A stretch of DNA of 30,520 bases from CAYLZO01 sp964387775 (GCA_964387775.1 CAYLZO010000031.1:1-30520), one strand, 5' to 3'; counted from the first letter of the stretch, positions 1 through 10,200 are shown. Made by a program: numbers and translations. The notes: a model not told the origin generated them from the sequence alone.

Positions 1-501
1 CAGGTAGTCGGCCAGGGGGACGCCCACCGGCGCGTCGTCGGGCAGGACCAGGATGCCCTCGTGCGCCTGCGAGAGGCCCAGCTCCTTCTCGGAGCAGACC
101 ATGGCCCGCGAGGGGATGCCCCGGATCTTGGTGCGTTTGAGCCGGGTCTTGACGAATCCCTCCTTGTAGCCGTCGTACAACTCGGCGCCCTCCATGGCAA
201 AGCCCACCTTCAGGCTCACCGGGCCCTGGCCCTTGTAAGGAAAGAGGTTCGGCGCACCGGTGACACACTGCTCAATCTCTCGTCCACCGTACGCCACGTC
301 GGCCAGGACCAGCCGGTCGGCGTTGGGATGGTCACGGACCTCGACCACCTCGCCGACGACGATCTTGTCCCGGTCCCACCAGTCGCCGATACTCTCGACG
401 GCGGCCACTTCCAGCCCGACCAGCGTCAGCCGCTCGGCCAATTCGTCGAGCGAAACGGTTATGTCTACGTAGTCTTTTAGCCAGCTTATGGGTACTTTCA
501 T
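1..501 (-). CDS. pheT: Phenylalanine--tRNA ligase beta subunit, N-terminal part (cut by window edge)
   Basis: Beta subunit of the cytoplasmic (alphabeta)2 phenylalanyl-tRNA synthetase, which charges tRNA-Phe. Only the first 167 codons are in the window; the rest lies beyond base 1. The translation begins MKVPISWLKDYVDI, the usual PheT opening. An EMAP/OB-fold tRNA-binding domain follows (about residues 40-155), including the characteristic VRDHPNADRLVLADV and the later SRAMVCSEKELGLS stretch. The start is ATG at 501-499, preceded by GAGGAG at 511-516. It lies 97 nt downstream of pheS on the same strand, the normal bacterial pheST order, so it is very likely cotranscribed and under the same T-box control. 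Nothing abnormal is seen in the visible part. Confidence 0.96.
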   Translation of the reverse strand, partial: MKVPISWLKDYVDITVSLDELAERLTLVGLEVAAVESIGDWWDRDKIVVGEVVEVRDHPNADRLVLADVAYGGREIEQCVTGAPNLFPYKGQGPVSLKVGFAMEGAELYDGYKEGFVKTRLKRTKIRGIPSRAMVCSEKELGLSQAHEGILVLPDDAPVGVPLADYL

Positions 502-598
502 GGTTTTATTCTCCTCGAGTGGATAGTAGGTATTGGGCATTACCCCCTGACTTCCGCATCCAATCCTCAATACCCAATCGCCAATATCCAATATCCAA
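502..598. repeat. pheS-pheT spacer with degenerate CCAAT-like tandem units
   Basis: The 97-nt spacer between pheS and pheT is AT-richer than its surroundings. Around 560-604 it carries a run of degenerate 7-8 nt units of the type CCAATAYC, reading on the plus strand as repeated CCAATCCTC, CAATACC, CCAATCG, CCAATATC, CCAATATC and CCAACTACC. The run overlaps the last codons of pheS. A partly complementary TATTGGGC lies at 530-538. There is no terminator-like hairpin with a T-run, so transcription probably continues into pheT. The function is unknown; it looks like a slipped-strand micro-repeat. Confidence 0.5.
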
Positions 599-1627
599 CT
601 ACCCAAACTGCTCCAGGAAGCGGAGATCGTTCCCCCAGAAATAGCGAATGTCCTCGATGCCGTACTTGAGCATCGCGATCCGCTCCGGCCCCATGCCAAA
701 GGCAAAGCCCGAGTACTCGTCGGGGTCGTAGCCGCCATACTTCAACACCACAGGATGAACCATGCCCGCCCCCATGATCTCGAGCCAGCCCGTGTACTTG
801 CACACCCGGCAGCCCTCGCCCTCGCACAGGATGCAGTCCATGTCTACCTCGGCGCTGGGCTCGGTGAAGGGAAAGTGGCTGGCCCGGAAGCGGACCTGGC
901 GCCCGGCACCGAACATGCGCCGCGCAAAGTCGGCGATGGTGCCCTTCAAATCGGCCATGGTGATGCGCTTGCCCACGGCCAGCCCCTCCACCTGGTTGAA
1001 CATGATCTCCGACCGGGCCGTGATCTGCTCGTAGCGATAGCACATGCCGGGCAGGATGACGCGGATGGGCTCCGGGTGGTATTCGCGCATGGCCCGGATC
1101 TGGCCCGGCGAGGTGTGGGTCCGCAGGATCACGCCCGGCTCGGTGGTGTAGAAGGTGTCCCACATGTCGCGGGCCGGATGGTGGGGCGGCATATTGAGAA
1201 AAGTAAAGTTAAAGTCGTCGGTCTCGACGTCGCGGCTGCGATAGACCTGGAATCCCATCTCGGCACAGATGGCATAGATCTCACGCAGGGTGCGGGTACT
1301 GGGATGCAGGCGTCCCGGTCGCACCGGGCGGCCCGGCAGGGTCACGTCCACGGCATCGCCCGCGAGGGCCTGGGCCTGGGCGACTCGCTTCAGCGCCTTG
1401 ACCCGGGCCTCGTAGGCGGCCTCCAGCGCGCCCTTGAGCTCGTTCACCCGCCGGCCATAGGCCGGCCGCTCCTCCGGCGGCAGGCTGCCGATGGCCTTGA
1501 CCGCCTCGGTCACGCGGCCTTTGCGGCCCAGGTAGGCGCTGCGCCAGGCGGCCAACGCCTCCTCGCCAGCGACCTCCTCCAGCGCAGCCTGCGCTTCTTG
1601 CTCCAATTCGGTGAGTTTTCCAGTCAT
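599..1627 (-). CDS. pheS: Phenylalanine--tRNA ligase alpha subunit
   Basis: Catalytic alpha subunit (342 aa, normal length) of phenylalanyl-tRNA synthetase; it activates Phe with ATP and transfers it to tRNA-Phe. The N-terminal coiled-coil arm is at about residues 1-90. The class II catalytic core follows, with motif 2 around CYRYEQITARSEIMFNQVEG and motif 3 near the C-terminus (GFAFGMGPERIAMLKYGI). A four-cysteine cluster (C265, C268, C273, C276) resembles a small zinc knuckle of the kind seen in many bacterial PheS. The start is ATG at 1627-1625 with GGAGG at 1632-1636. The gene follows a phenylalanine T-box leader and precedes pheT. Confidence 0.98.
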   Translation of the reverse strand: MTGKLTELEQEAQAALEEVAGEEALAAWRSAYLGRKGRVTEAVKAIGSLPPEERPAYGRRVNELKGALEAAYEARVKALKRVAQAQALAGDAVDVTLPGRPVRPGRLHPSTRTLREIYAICAEMGFQVYRSRDVETDDFNFTFLNMPPHHPARDMWDTFYTTEPGVILRTHTSPGQIRAMREYHPEPIRVILPGMCYRYEQITARSEIMFNQVEGLAVGKRITMADLKGTIADFARRMFGAGRQVRFRASHFPFTEPSAEVDMDCILCEGEGCRVCKYTGWLEIMGAGMVHPVVLKYGGYDPDEYSGFAFGMGPERIAMLKYGIEDIRYFWGNDLRFLEQFG

Positions 1628-1640
1628 GAAACCTCCACTA

Positions 1641-1682
1641 CTCCAAAATCAAAACGCCCTCGCCCCTTCAGGGACGAGAGCG
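1641..1682 (-). terminator. T-box intrinsic terminator (attenuator) before pheS
   Basis: On the minus strand a 12-bp stem (1671-1682 with 1655-1666, two G-U pairs, TTCA/TGAA loop) is followed by a TTTTGATTTT tract. It lies between the T-box sequence and the pheS ribosome-binding site. This is the expected terminator that competes with the antiterminator when tRNA-Phe is charged. Confidence 0.9.
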
Positions 1683-1980
1683 CGTGTCTCCCGTGGTACC
1701 ACCCTGGTTGGCCGGCCAAGCCGGCCCACTCATTCCCCCGACGGTGGCCCACAAGCCACGATCGGTTGCCCCGTTAACGGCGGGCCGCCGGAGCGGACTA
1801 TTCTACCCAGCACCCTCTGATCACTGACCACTGTCCACCGGCTACTGAGCATTTCACCCGTCGGCTCGGGAGCGAACTTTGGCGGGTTGCTTCCCGGCAG
1901 GGCTTCCAGTCTCCGGCCCTGCCTCCCTGGGGGACCTCCCCCGCTTACTCCTCTCCGTCTCTACCTTTGGCTGTTAAACT
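1651..1980 (-). promoter_or_regulatory. Phenylalanine T-box riboswitch leader of pheST
   Basis: The leader RNA of about 330 nt lies between a strong promoter and pheS on the minus strand. It contains the hallmark T-box element AGGGTGGTACCACGGG (1690-1705, minus strand), immediately followed by the terminator stem. In the 5' part a UUC triplet (1874-1876, minus strand), preceded by AAAG and followed by G, sits in a plausible specifier loop and matches the Phe codon, in agreement with the downstream genes. Known T-box RNAs bind uncharged cognate tRNA and then switch from terminator to antiterminator, so pheST should rise when charged tRNA-Phe is scarce. The specifier position is inferred by eye; the T-box and terminator are plain. 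Confidence 0.9.
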
Positions 1981-1986
1981 AGGCGT

Positions 1987-2014
1987 ATTATACACAATCC
2001 TCGAAAATTGTCAA
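1987..2014 (-). promoter_or_regulatory. Sigma-70 promoter of the pheST T-box operon
   Basis: On the minus strand, perfect TTGACA (2009-2014) and perfect TATAAT (1987-1992) are separated by 16 nt. The predicted start of transcription is near 1980, at the head of the T-box leader. Confidence 0.85.
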
Positions 2015-2033
2015 GCGCATTTGGTAGTTTATC

Positions 2034-2074
2034 TTGACGGATGGGGACGGCGAAAGCCTGTCCCCATTCGTCAA
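2034..2074. repeat. Long inverted repeat with GAAA loop between divergent promoters
   Basis: The arm beginning TTGACGGATGGGGAC pairs with the arm ending GTCCCCATTCGTCAA (one mismatch), and a GGC/GCC extension closes a GAAA tetraloop. The stem has roughly 18 pairs with a one-base bulge. There is no T-run on either side, so it is not a standard terminator. It sits between the pheS promoter and the ftsH promoter. Its shape (GGGGAC core, tight loop) resembles REP-type dispersed palindromes, but no second copy was seen in this window. Confidence 0.65.
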
Positions 2075-2106
2075 TGCTCACTACCATTGAAAAGTGAAAC
2101 CATTAC

Positions 2107-2135
2107 TTGACACAACATGGTCTCTGTGCTAGACT
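2107..2135 (+). promoter_or_regulatory. Sigma-70 promoter of ftsH
   Basis: TTGACA (2107-2112), 17 nt, TAGACT (2130-2135). The predicted transcription start is near 2142, giving a 5' leader of about 185 nt before the chosen ftsH start. Confidence 0.75.
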
Positions 2136-2148
2136 AGCCGCGTGGGGT

Positions 2149-2214
2149 AGTGGCAAAAGGGTAGGTGATCATGTGGGGGACATCCTCCACATGATCACTT
2201 ACTATGCAGCCACT
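2149..2214 (+). promoter_or_regulatory. Strong stem-loop at the 5' end of the ftsH transcript
   Basis: The arms at 2161-2178 and 2185-2202 are complementary at 16 of 18 positions, with a 6-nt loop (GACATC). An outer stem AGTGGC (2149-2154) pairs with GCCACT (2209-2214), giving a two-part hairpin that starts a few bases after the predicted transcription start. No T-run follows, so it is not a terminator. Possible roles are 5'-end mRNA stabilisation, a protein-binding RNA element, or a DNA operator (each arm holds TGATCA). It matches no riboswitch class I know. Confidence 0.6.
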
Positions 2215-2327
2215 GTCGTTGCGTGCGATAATAGGGCCTAACCAACGAAATCCTGGCACATTGAGCAAGGATTTTGGGGCAGCATTGGCCCTTTTGGTTC
2301 CGGCTTTGCCGGGTTAGGAGGACAAAG

Positions 2328-4154
<1,827 letters not shown>

Positions 4155-4167
4155 TTGCCAACGACGA

Positions 4168-4189
4168 GGGTGTTCGAATTCGATCACCC
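4168..4189. promoter_or_regulatory. 22-bp near-perfect palindrome upstream of the V4R gene promoter
   Basis: GGGTGTTCGAA is followed directly by TTCGATCACCC, complementary at 10 of 11 positions with no loop. It lies between the ftsH stop and the -35 box at 4204, and the repeated CGACGAGG flanks it on both sides. A gapless dyad suggests a dimeric transcription-factor operator rather than an RNA hairpin. The regulator is unknown. Confidence 0.5.
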
Positions 4190-4203
4190 GACGAGGGGCG
4201 GAC

Positions 4204-4231
4204 TTGCACCCTGGCCAAAACGCGGTATAAT
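4204..4231 (+). promoter_or_regulatory. Promoter of the V4R-domain gene
   Basis: TTGCAC (4204-4209), 16 nt, perfect TATAAT (4226-4231). The transcription start is expected near 4238, about 40 nt before the GTG start codon. Confidence 0.75.
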
Positions 4232-4279
4232 AGGGGTTGTTCGCGGCACCAACGAGCAAAGAAGCGGGAGGGTATCAAA

Positions 4280-4918
4280 GTGTCACAAGAACGACCAGAG
4301 AAGAGCGGCTACTACTATCCCAACCTGATCGCCAGGATCTACCTCGAGGCCATCGAAGAAATTATGGGCACCAACGGCCTCAAGGCGCTTCTCAACATGG
4401 CCGGCATGCAGCACCTCATTGGCAATTTTCCGCCCCCCAACTTGGCCAAGGAATTTGATTTTGCCGATTTTTCCCAGCTCAACGAGGCCATGGAGATGAT
4501 GTATGGCCCCCGGGGGGGTCGAGCGCTGTCCCTGCGTGCCGGGCGCAAGGCGTTTGACCAGGGCTTGAAGAACTTTGGCGCCATGGTCGGCGTCGCCGAC
4601 AAGACGTTCCGCCTCCTGCCCCTCAGTATTCGGCTCAAGGTCGGGCTGCGGGCCATGGCCACGGCCTTTTCCAGCACCAGTGACCAAAAGAGCTACGTGG
4701 AAGAGGAATCGGACCAGTTCGTCTATGTCATCGAGCGTTGTCCCGTCTGCTGGGGCCGCCATTCTGACAGCCCCATCTGCCACGCGGCCATGGGCATCCT
4801 CCAGGAAGGACTGAGCTGGGGCACCGGCGGCCGGGCCTTCAAGATGGCAGAAACGACGTGCATCGCCACAGGCGACGATGCCTGCCGCTTCACCATCAGC
4901 AAGGAACCCCTCGACTGA
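4280..4918 (+). CDS. V4R (4-vinyl reductase-like) domain protein
   Basis: 212 aa, soluble, no signal peptide. The C-terminal part (about residues 140-208) reads as a V4R domain: C154, C157 and C167, then G177-x-S-W-G-T-G-G, and a terminal C194-x7-C202 pair followed by RFTI. The family is known as a small-molecule-binding domain in bacteriochlorophyll biosynthesis protein BchJ, in archaeal hydrocarbon-binding proteins and in regulators such as DmpR/XylR; the cysteines often bind metal. The N-terminal 130 residues are helical and unrecognised. The start is GTG at 4280 with GGGAGG at 4266-4271. It is a single-gene transcript with its own promoter and terminator. The ligand is unknown and no photosynthesis genes are nearby, so I do not assign a vinyl reductase activity. 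Confidence 0.8.
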   Translation: MSQERPEKSGYYYPNLIARIYLEAIEEIMGTNGLKALLNMAGMQHLIGNFPPPNLAKEFDFADFSQLNEAMEMMYGPRGGRALSLRAGRKAFDQGLKNFGAMVGVADKTFRLLPLSIRLKVGLRAMATAFSSTSDQKSYVEEESDQFVYVIERCPVCWGRHSDSPICHAAMGILQEGLSWGTGGRAFKMAETTCIATGDDACRFTISKEPLD

Positions 4919-4947
4919 TCGCCTGACCAGCGTTCCGTTTCGATAGT

Positions 4948-4990
4948 GATGCAGGACGTCAGAGTCCAGACCTGTCCTGCATCTTTTTTT
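4948..4990 (+). terminator. Rho-independent terminator after the V4R gene
   Basis: The perfect 10-bp stem GATGCAGGAC/GTCCTGCATC (4948-4957 with 4974-4983) is followed directly by seven T. Confidence 0.92.
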
Positions 4991-5004
4991 GTTGACAGGA
5001 CAAG

Positions 5005-7047
5005 ATGAATCAGCCCACAAAAGAAGCATCACAAACCAGCAAGCGACGCAAGAACTGGATCGTCGTCCTCGTGATCGGTGTCGTGGCTATCCTGTGCTGT
5101 TGCCTGGTCGTATCGACGGTCGCAGGCTATCAGTTTTGGCGTGACATCATCGAGGACATGGATTCCTACACCCCGCCCGCCAGCGAGGATCCAGCCCCGG
5201 TACCCAAACTCGTAGCGCGCCTCCCTTCGGAAGCTGAGTGGGATACGGCAGAACGACTGCGAGACGTAACCCTCCCCCCGCGTGACCTGCTGGACCTGGC
5301 GCGCCGCCTGCAAGGCCTGTCCGAGTCGGCAGGCGGCACCCAGCCGGCACCCGCACCCGACTATGACGTGGGGGACGAGACGGTCTTTTGGGTGCACAAC
5401 ATCCAGATCAACTACTACTACACGGCAACGGCCAGTCTGCGCTACGAGACTCCTCACGCCTACTGGTGGATCGAGCAGGGCTACGAGGTCGACGCCGAGG
5501 CACTGGCCGAATCGGCCCGGAACTTTGAAAAAGGCACCTATCCCATCAACCGCCGCTACTTTGGCAGCGAGTGGACGCCGGGCATCGACGGCGACCCCCA
5601 CGTCTATATTTTCCTGGGCGACGTCCCCGGCGTGGGCGGCTATTTTTCGGGACCGGACGAATACCCCAGGGTCGTGCGGCCCCATTCTAATCAGCACGAG
5701 ATGTTTTACATCAGCCTCGACAATGCCCAGCCCGGCGACGACTATTTCGACGGCATCCTGGCTCACGAGTTCCAGCACATGATCCACTGGGCCGAGGACC
5801 GCGACGAGCCGACCTGGACCAACGAGGGCCTGTCCGAGCTGGCCGCCGAGGTGAACGGCTACGACGTGGGTGACTCGGACCTCATCTTTAGCTTCCGGCC
5901 CGACACCCAGCTCAACGCCTGGCCCGATCTGGAGGACTCGGCGCCGCACTATGGGGCCAGCTACGCCTTCCTCAGCTACTTTCTGGCCCAATACGACGAG
6001 GCGGCGGTCCGGCAACTGGTGGACGAGCCGGAGAACGGCATCGCGGGCTTTGACGCGGTGCTGGCCGATCTCGACCCGGGCCGCACCTTCGACGATCTCT
6101 TTGCCGACTGGCTGGTGGCCACCTACCTGGACGACGCTCGCCTGGGTGAGGGGCGTTTCGGCTACGGCGACCGCTACGTGTGGGAGCCCAGCCTAGCTGC
6201 CGAACACGACGAGTATCCGGTGGCAAGAAGTACGACGGTGCATCAGTACGCTGCCGACTATGTCCTTCTGGAGGGCGGCGCCGGCCCTTCGGCTTCGCTC
6301 AGGGCAGGCGTCACCGTCGAGTTCACGGGCAGCCTGGCCGTGCCCCTGGTGGGCAACGAGACCCGCAACGGTGATTACCAGTGGTGGGCCGTGCGGGGCG
6401 ACGAAACCGACGTGACCCTCACCCGCGCCTTTGACCTGAGCAGCCTGGAGACGGCCACCCTCGAAGCCTGGATGTGGTACGACCTGGAGGTCGATTACGA
6501 TTACGCCTACGTCGAGGTCTCGACCGACGGCGGCCGGCGCTGGGAGATCCTGGCCAACGAGCACACGACGACTGAAAATCCCAGCGGCAACAGCTACGGC
6601 CCGGCCTTCACCGGCCTCAGTGGCGGCGGCGACGAGCCGGCCTGGAGCCTGGAGTCCTTCGACCTGACGCCCTACGCCGGCCAGGAGGTCCTGGTCCGCT
6701 TCGAGGTGGTCACCGACGAGTCGGTCAACCACCCCGGCCTCTGCCTGGACGGCATCGCCATCCCCGAGCTGGGCTATGCCGATGACGCCGAAACCGGCGA
6801 CGACGGCTGGCAGACCGAGGGCTGGCTGCGCGTTACCGACCACCTGCCCCAAAAATGGCTGATCCAGGTCATCAGCCTGGGCCGGGAAACCCGCGTCGAG
6901 CGGCTGGACCTGGACGAGCACATGCGCGGCACGTTCAGCATCCCGAGCCTGGGCGACGAGGTGGACCGGGCCGTCCTCATCGTCTCCGGCCTGACGCCGG
7001 TCACGACCGAGTGGGCGTCGTACGCCTACCGGGTCACCCAACCCTAA
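5005..7047 (+). CDS. Membrane-anchored zinc metallopeptidase with C-terminal adhesion-like domain
   Basis: 680 aa. A lysine/arginine-rich start is followed by one hydrophobic anchor (about 17-44), so the body should lie outside the membrane. The catalytic motif is H254-E-F-Q-H258, with downstream N-E274-G-L-S-E278 supplying a likely third zinc ligand; this resembles peptidase family M30 (hyicolysin-like). From about residue 430, a beta-rich region with aromatic and acidic motifs (WMWYDLEVDYDYAYVEVSTDGG, later DDAETGDDGWQTEG) resembles the C-terminal region of immune-inhibitor-A type M6 peptidases. The start is ATG at 5005 with a weak AGGA four bases upstream. No own promoter is obvious; the T-run of the preceding terminator ends 14 nt before it. 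An in-frame dispersed repeat encodes about GPSASLRAG at 6285-6309. The family assignment is by motif only. Confidence 0.82.
   Translation: MNQPTKEASQTSKRRKNWIVVLVIGVVAILCCCLVVSTVAGYQFWRDIIEDMDSYTPPASEDPAPVPKLVARLPSEAEWDTAERLRDVTLPPRDLLDLARRLQGLSESAGGTQPAPAPDYDVGDETVFWVHNIQINYYYTATASLRYETPHAYWWIEQGYEVDAEALAESARNFEKGTYPINRRYFGSEWTPGIDGDPHVYIFLGDVPGVGGYFSGPDEYPRVVRPHSNQHEMFYISLDNAQPGDDYFDGILAHEFQHMIHWAEDRDEPTWTNEGLSELAAEVNGYDVGDSDLIFSFRPDTQLNAWPDLEDSAPHYGASYAFLSYFLAQYDEAAVRQLVDEPENGIAGFDAVLADLDPGRTFDDLFADWLVATYLDDARLGEGRFGYGDRYVWEPSLAAEHDEYPVARSTTVHQYAADYVLLEGGAGPSASLRAGVTVEFTGSLAVPLVGNETRNGDYQWWAVRGDETDVTLTRAFDLSSLETATLEAWMWYDLEVDYDYAYVEVSTDGGRRWEILANEHTTTENPSGNSYGPAFTGLSGGGDEPAWSLESFDLTPYAGQEVLVRFEVVTDESVNHPGLCLDGIAIPELGYADDAETGDDGWQTEGWLRVTDHLPQKWLIQVISLGRETRVERLDLDEHMRGTFSIPSLGDEVDRAVLIVSGLTPVTTEWASYAYRVTQP
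6285..6309 (+). repeat. Short dispersed repeat, copy 1 (inside metallopeptidase gene)
   Basis: A 25-nt element of the form CCCTTCG-n7-GCTCAGGGCAGGC lies in frame and encodes PSASLRAG. It shares the CCCTTCG...GCTCAGGGCA core with three other copies in the window (10452-10476 inverted, 11295-11319, 11718-11739). The encoded peptide sits between predicted beta regions and looks like a loop insertion. Confidence 0.75.
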
Positions 7048-7073
7048 AGGCCGTCAGCACATAAGCTTCCTAC

Positions 7074-7104
7074 GGCCCGCCATGACTGGCGGGCCCTTTC
7101 TTTT
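7074..7104 (+). terminator. Terminator after the metallopeptidase gene
   Basis: The perfect 8-bp stem GGCCCGCC/GGCGGGCC with a 6-nt loop is followed by CTTTCTTTTC. Confidence 0.85.
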
Positions 7105-7203
7105 CCCCCCACGGTCGCACCCCGAGGGGAACCATCCGACCGGCTGGCACGTCTTAACCATAGTACGTCATCAACACGAGGCCCACTCGAAGGAGGAGAA
7201 ATC

Positions 7204-10200
7204 ATGTCGAACAAGGTCAAATCCGGAATCGTCATCGCGCTGGCCGCAGCCCTCACCCTCACCCTCTGCGGCGTGATCGGTACCCTCGTCTATGCCATCC
7301 GCCTGCCCGAGAACCTCAGCGAGCAGGACACGCTGATCCTGGGCCAGAGCCAGCTCATCCCCGGGGCGCCGGGCGTGCTCCACGTCCAGGTCCAGCACCA
7401 CGGCAACCAGGCACCCGTCGCCAACGCCGACGTCGAGGTCTCACTCCGGCCCCGCGACGGCGGGCGGGCCGTGCCCCTCTACGAGGGCGAGACCGACGCC
7501 GAGGGGCGCGTGGCCGCCAGCTTTACCGTGCCCGAGGTGGACGACCCCGAGCAAGAGATCGTCGTCAAGACCCGCTCCCGGCTGGGCCGCGACAGCCTGG
7601 CCCAGCCCGTCACCGTCGAGCGCAGCTACAAGGTGCTGCTGACCACCGACAAGCCCATCTACCAGCCCGGCCAAGTGATCCTCATCCGCGCCCTGGCCCT
7701 GGGCGCCTTTGACCGCATCCCCGCAGCGGATAGGGACATCGAGGTCGTCGTCGCCGACGCCAAGGGCAACAAGGTCTACCGCCAGACAGCGGCCACGGAC
7801 AACTGGGGCGTCGCCGCCTGGGAATTCCAACTGGCCGACGAGGTCAACCACGGCAACTACAAGATCACGGCTACGCTGGGCGATACGTCCTCGGAGAAAA
7901 CCGTCGTCGTCAAGCCCTACGTCCTGCCCAAGTTCGCCGTCAGCGCCACCACCGACGACACCTTTTACCGGCCCGGCCAGCGCGTCAGCGGCCAGGTGGA
8001 GGCCGCCTACTTTTTCGGCAAGCCCGTGGACGGCGGCGACGCGCAGATGACCGGCTGGGTGTACGACGTCGAGCGCCAGCAAGTCCTCGACCTGAGCGGC
8101 ACCACCGACGCCGACGGCGTCTTTCGCTTCGAGTTTGACCTGCCGGAGTATTTCGTCGGCGGAGCGGAAAACAACGTGGCCGATTTCATCCTGGAGGTGG
8201 CCGTCACCGACGGCGCGGCCCACACCGAGCAGGTCAGCATCCGCCTGCCCGTGGCCCAGCAGGGCATCCTCATCGAGGCCGTGCCCGAGGCGGGCGAGCT
8301 CAAGCCCAACCTGGAGAACGTCCTCTACCTGCTGACCGCCTATCCCGACGGCACGCCGGCCGAGTGTGAGCTGCGCGTCGTCGTCAACGGGCGCGAGTAC
8401 CAGGCCCAAACCGGCCCCTACGGCCTGGGCGAGCTGCGCTTCACGCCCGATTCGCCCTACGCCGAGCTGCAGCTCTCCGCCCGGGACGCGCTGGGCCACA
8501 GCGGCGAGACGTACATCTACGTCGAGGGTCAGGACTGGAGCGGCGACCACGTGCTCCTCCGCCCCGACCGGGCCGCCTACCGCGTCGGCGAGACGATGAA
8601 CCTGGAGATTCTGACCACCGACCGGACGGGTTCGGTTTATCTCGACATCACCCGCGAGGGGCAGACCTTGTCCACTCGCGCCCTGGACGTGACCGATGGC
8701 CGGGCGACGGCCGCCGTGGACCTGACCCCCGACCTCTACGGCACGCTGGCCCTCCACGCCTACCGGCCCCGGCTCTCGGGCCACATCGTGCGCGACACGC
8801 GGCTGGTCGTCGTCGACGCCGCCGACGAGCTGGCCCTGAACGTGCAGTTCGACCGTAGCACTTATCTGCCCGGCGAGACGGCGGCCCTCCAGATCGACGT
8901 CAGCGGCGGCGAAAATGGGGTGCAAACGGCGCTGGGCCTGGCCGTCGTCGACGAGTCGGTCTTTGCCCTGCAAGAGCAGGACCCCGGCTTTGCCAAGCTC
9001 TACTTCCTGCTGGAGCAGGAGCTGCTGGAGCCCAAGTTCGACCTGCACGGCCTCTCCTTTCCCGAGCTGCTGCGCGACGCCGACACGGCCGCTGCGCAGG
9101 ATGCGCAAAACGCGGCAGCCAAAGCCTCGCTGGCCGACGTGCGCGTCTCGGCCTTTAGCCTCAGCGCCAACTCGCGCGACGTCAAGGCCCGCCTGGCCGA
9201 GGCGCGCCAGGTCAGCATCTTCCAGGCCCTCAGCACCGCCCTGCTGCCCTTCCTGCTGCTCCTGCCGCTGGGCATCGTCGCCGCCCTGGGCTACAGCCTG
9301 TGGCGCGACCGGGTGCTGGGCCGCTCGCTGGCCGTAGGCGTGGGGCTGCCGCTGCTCCTGCTCTGCTGGTTCGTCGCCACCCTCTGGATCGTGCCCCTGC
9401 CCGGCGCGCCCTGGGCCGACGACCCGCTGGAAAAACTGGGCTATCTCCTCGGCAAACTCGGCCCGGCCCTGCTCTGCCTGGTCGCCCCGGCCATCCTGGG
9501 CGGCCTGGCCGGCGGCGTGGGGCTGGCCGTGCGCGCCCTGCGCAAGCGCGAGCTGCCGCTGGGCCTGGCCCTGCTGCTGCTGGCGGCCTACGGGGTGCTG
9601 CTGCCCCTCTTTGCCATCGTCCTGGTCGCGGCCAATCCCGACGAACCGCCGGTGCTGACCCTCGTCGCCTTCGGCCTCACCTACCTGGCCCTGCCGCTGA
9701 CCTTTGGCGTCCGGGCCGCCGGCTACGGCTTCAAAAAGGAGGGCTGGGCGCTGGCCGCCGCCGCCGGCGTGGCCCTGCTGGCCTTCTTCCTGGTCGCCGG
9801 GCCGATCCTGGCCGTGCCCCTCGCCGAGCGGCAGGCCAATAACGTGGGATTGGGCTTTGGCGGCGATCAGGACATCATCGTCGAGGAAGTGATGGTGGAA
9901 GCCGAAGCGCCCCGGGGCATGATGCCCCAGCCCACCGCCGCGCCCCTGGCCCCGAGGGAGAAGGCGGACACCACCTCGGGCGCCGGCTCGCAGCAGCAAG
10001 AAGCGCCGCTCCTGCGCCAGTTCTTCCCCGAGACGATGTACTGGAATCCCGACGCCGTCACGGACGCGGACGGCCACTGGTCAACCGAGCTGCCCCTGGC
10101 CCACACCATCACCACCTGGAGGCTGACGGCGCTGGCGTCGGCCCAGGACGGGCGGCTGGGCTCGACCACGGCGCCCCTGCGCGTCTTTCAGGACTTTTTC

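Noticed and set aside
2274..2327. Upstream TTG start for ftsH adding 18 residues
   Set aside because: The TTG at 2328 has a perfect AGGAGG at the right distance, and the extension would put a charged, Trp-rich stretch before TM1.
4992..4997. TTGACA just before the metallopeptidase gene as a -35 box
   Set aside because: Its -10 box would fall inside the coding region, after the ATG at 5005, and no matching hexamer is seen there.
7441..10077. Open frame of 878 codons on the minus strand, opposite the macroglobulin gene
   Set aside because: It is a GC-rich shadow of a clearly homologous plus-strand gene; the translation is Gly/Gln/Arg/Val-rich without any domain, and no ribosome site precedes it.
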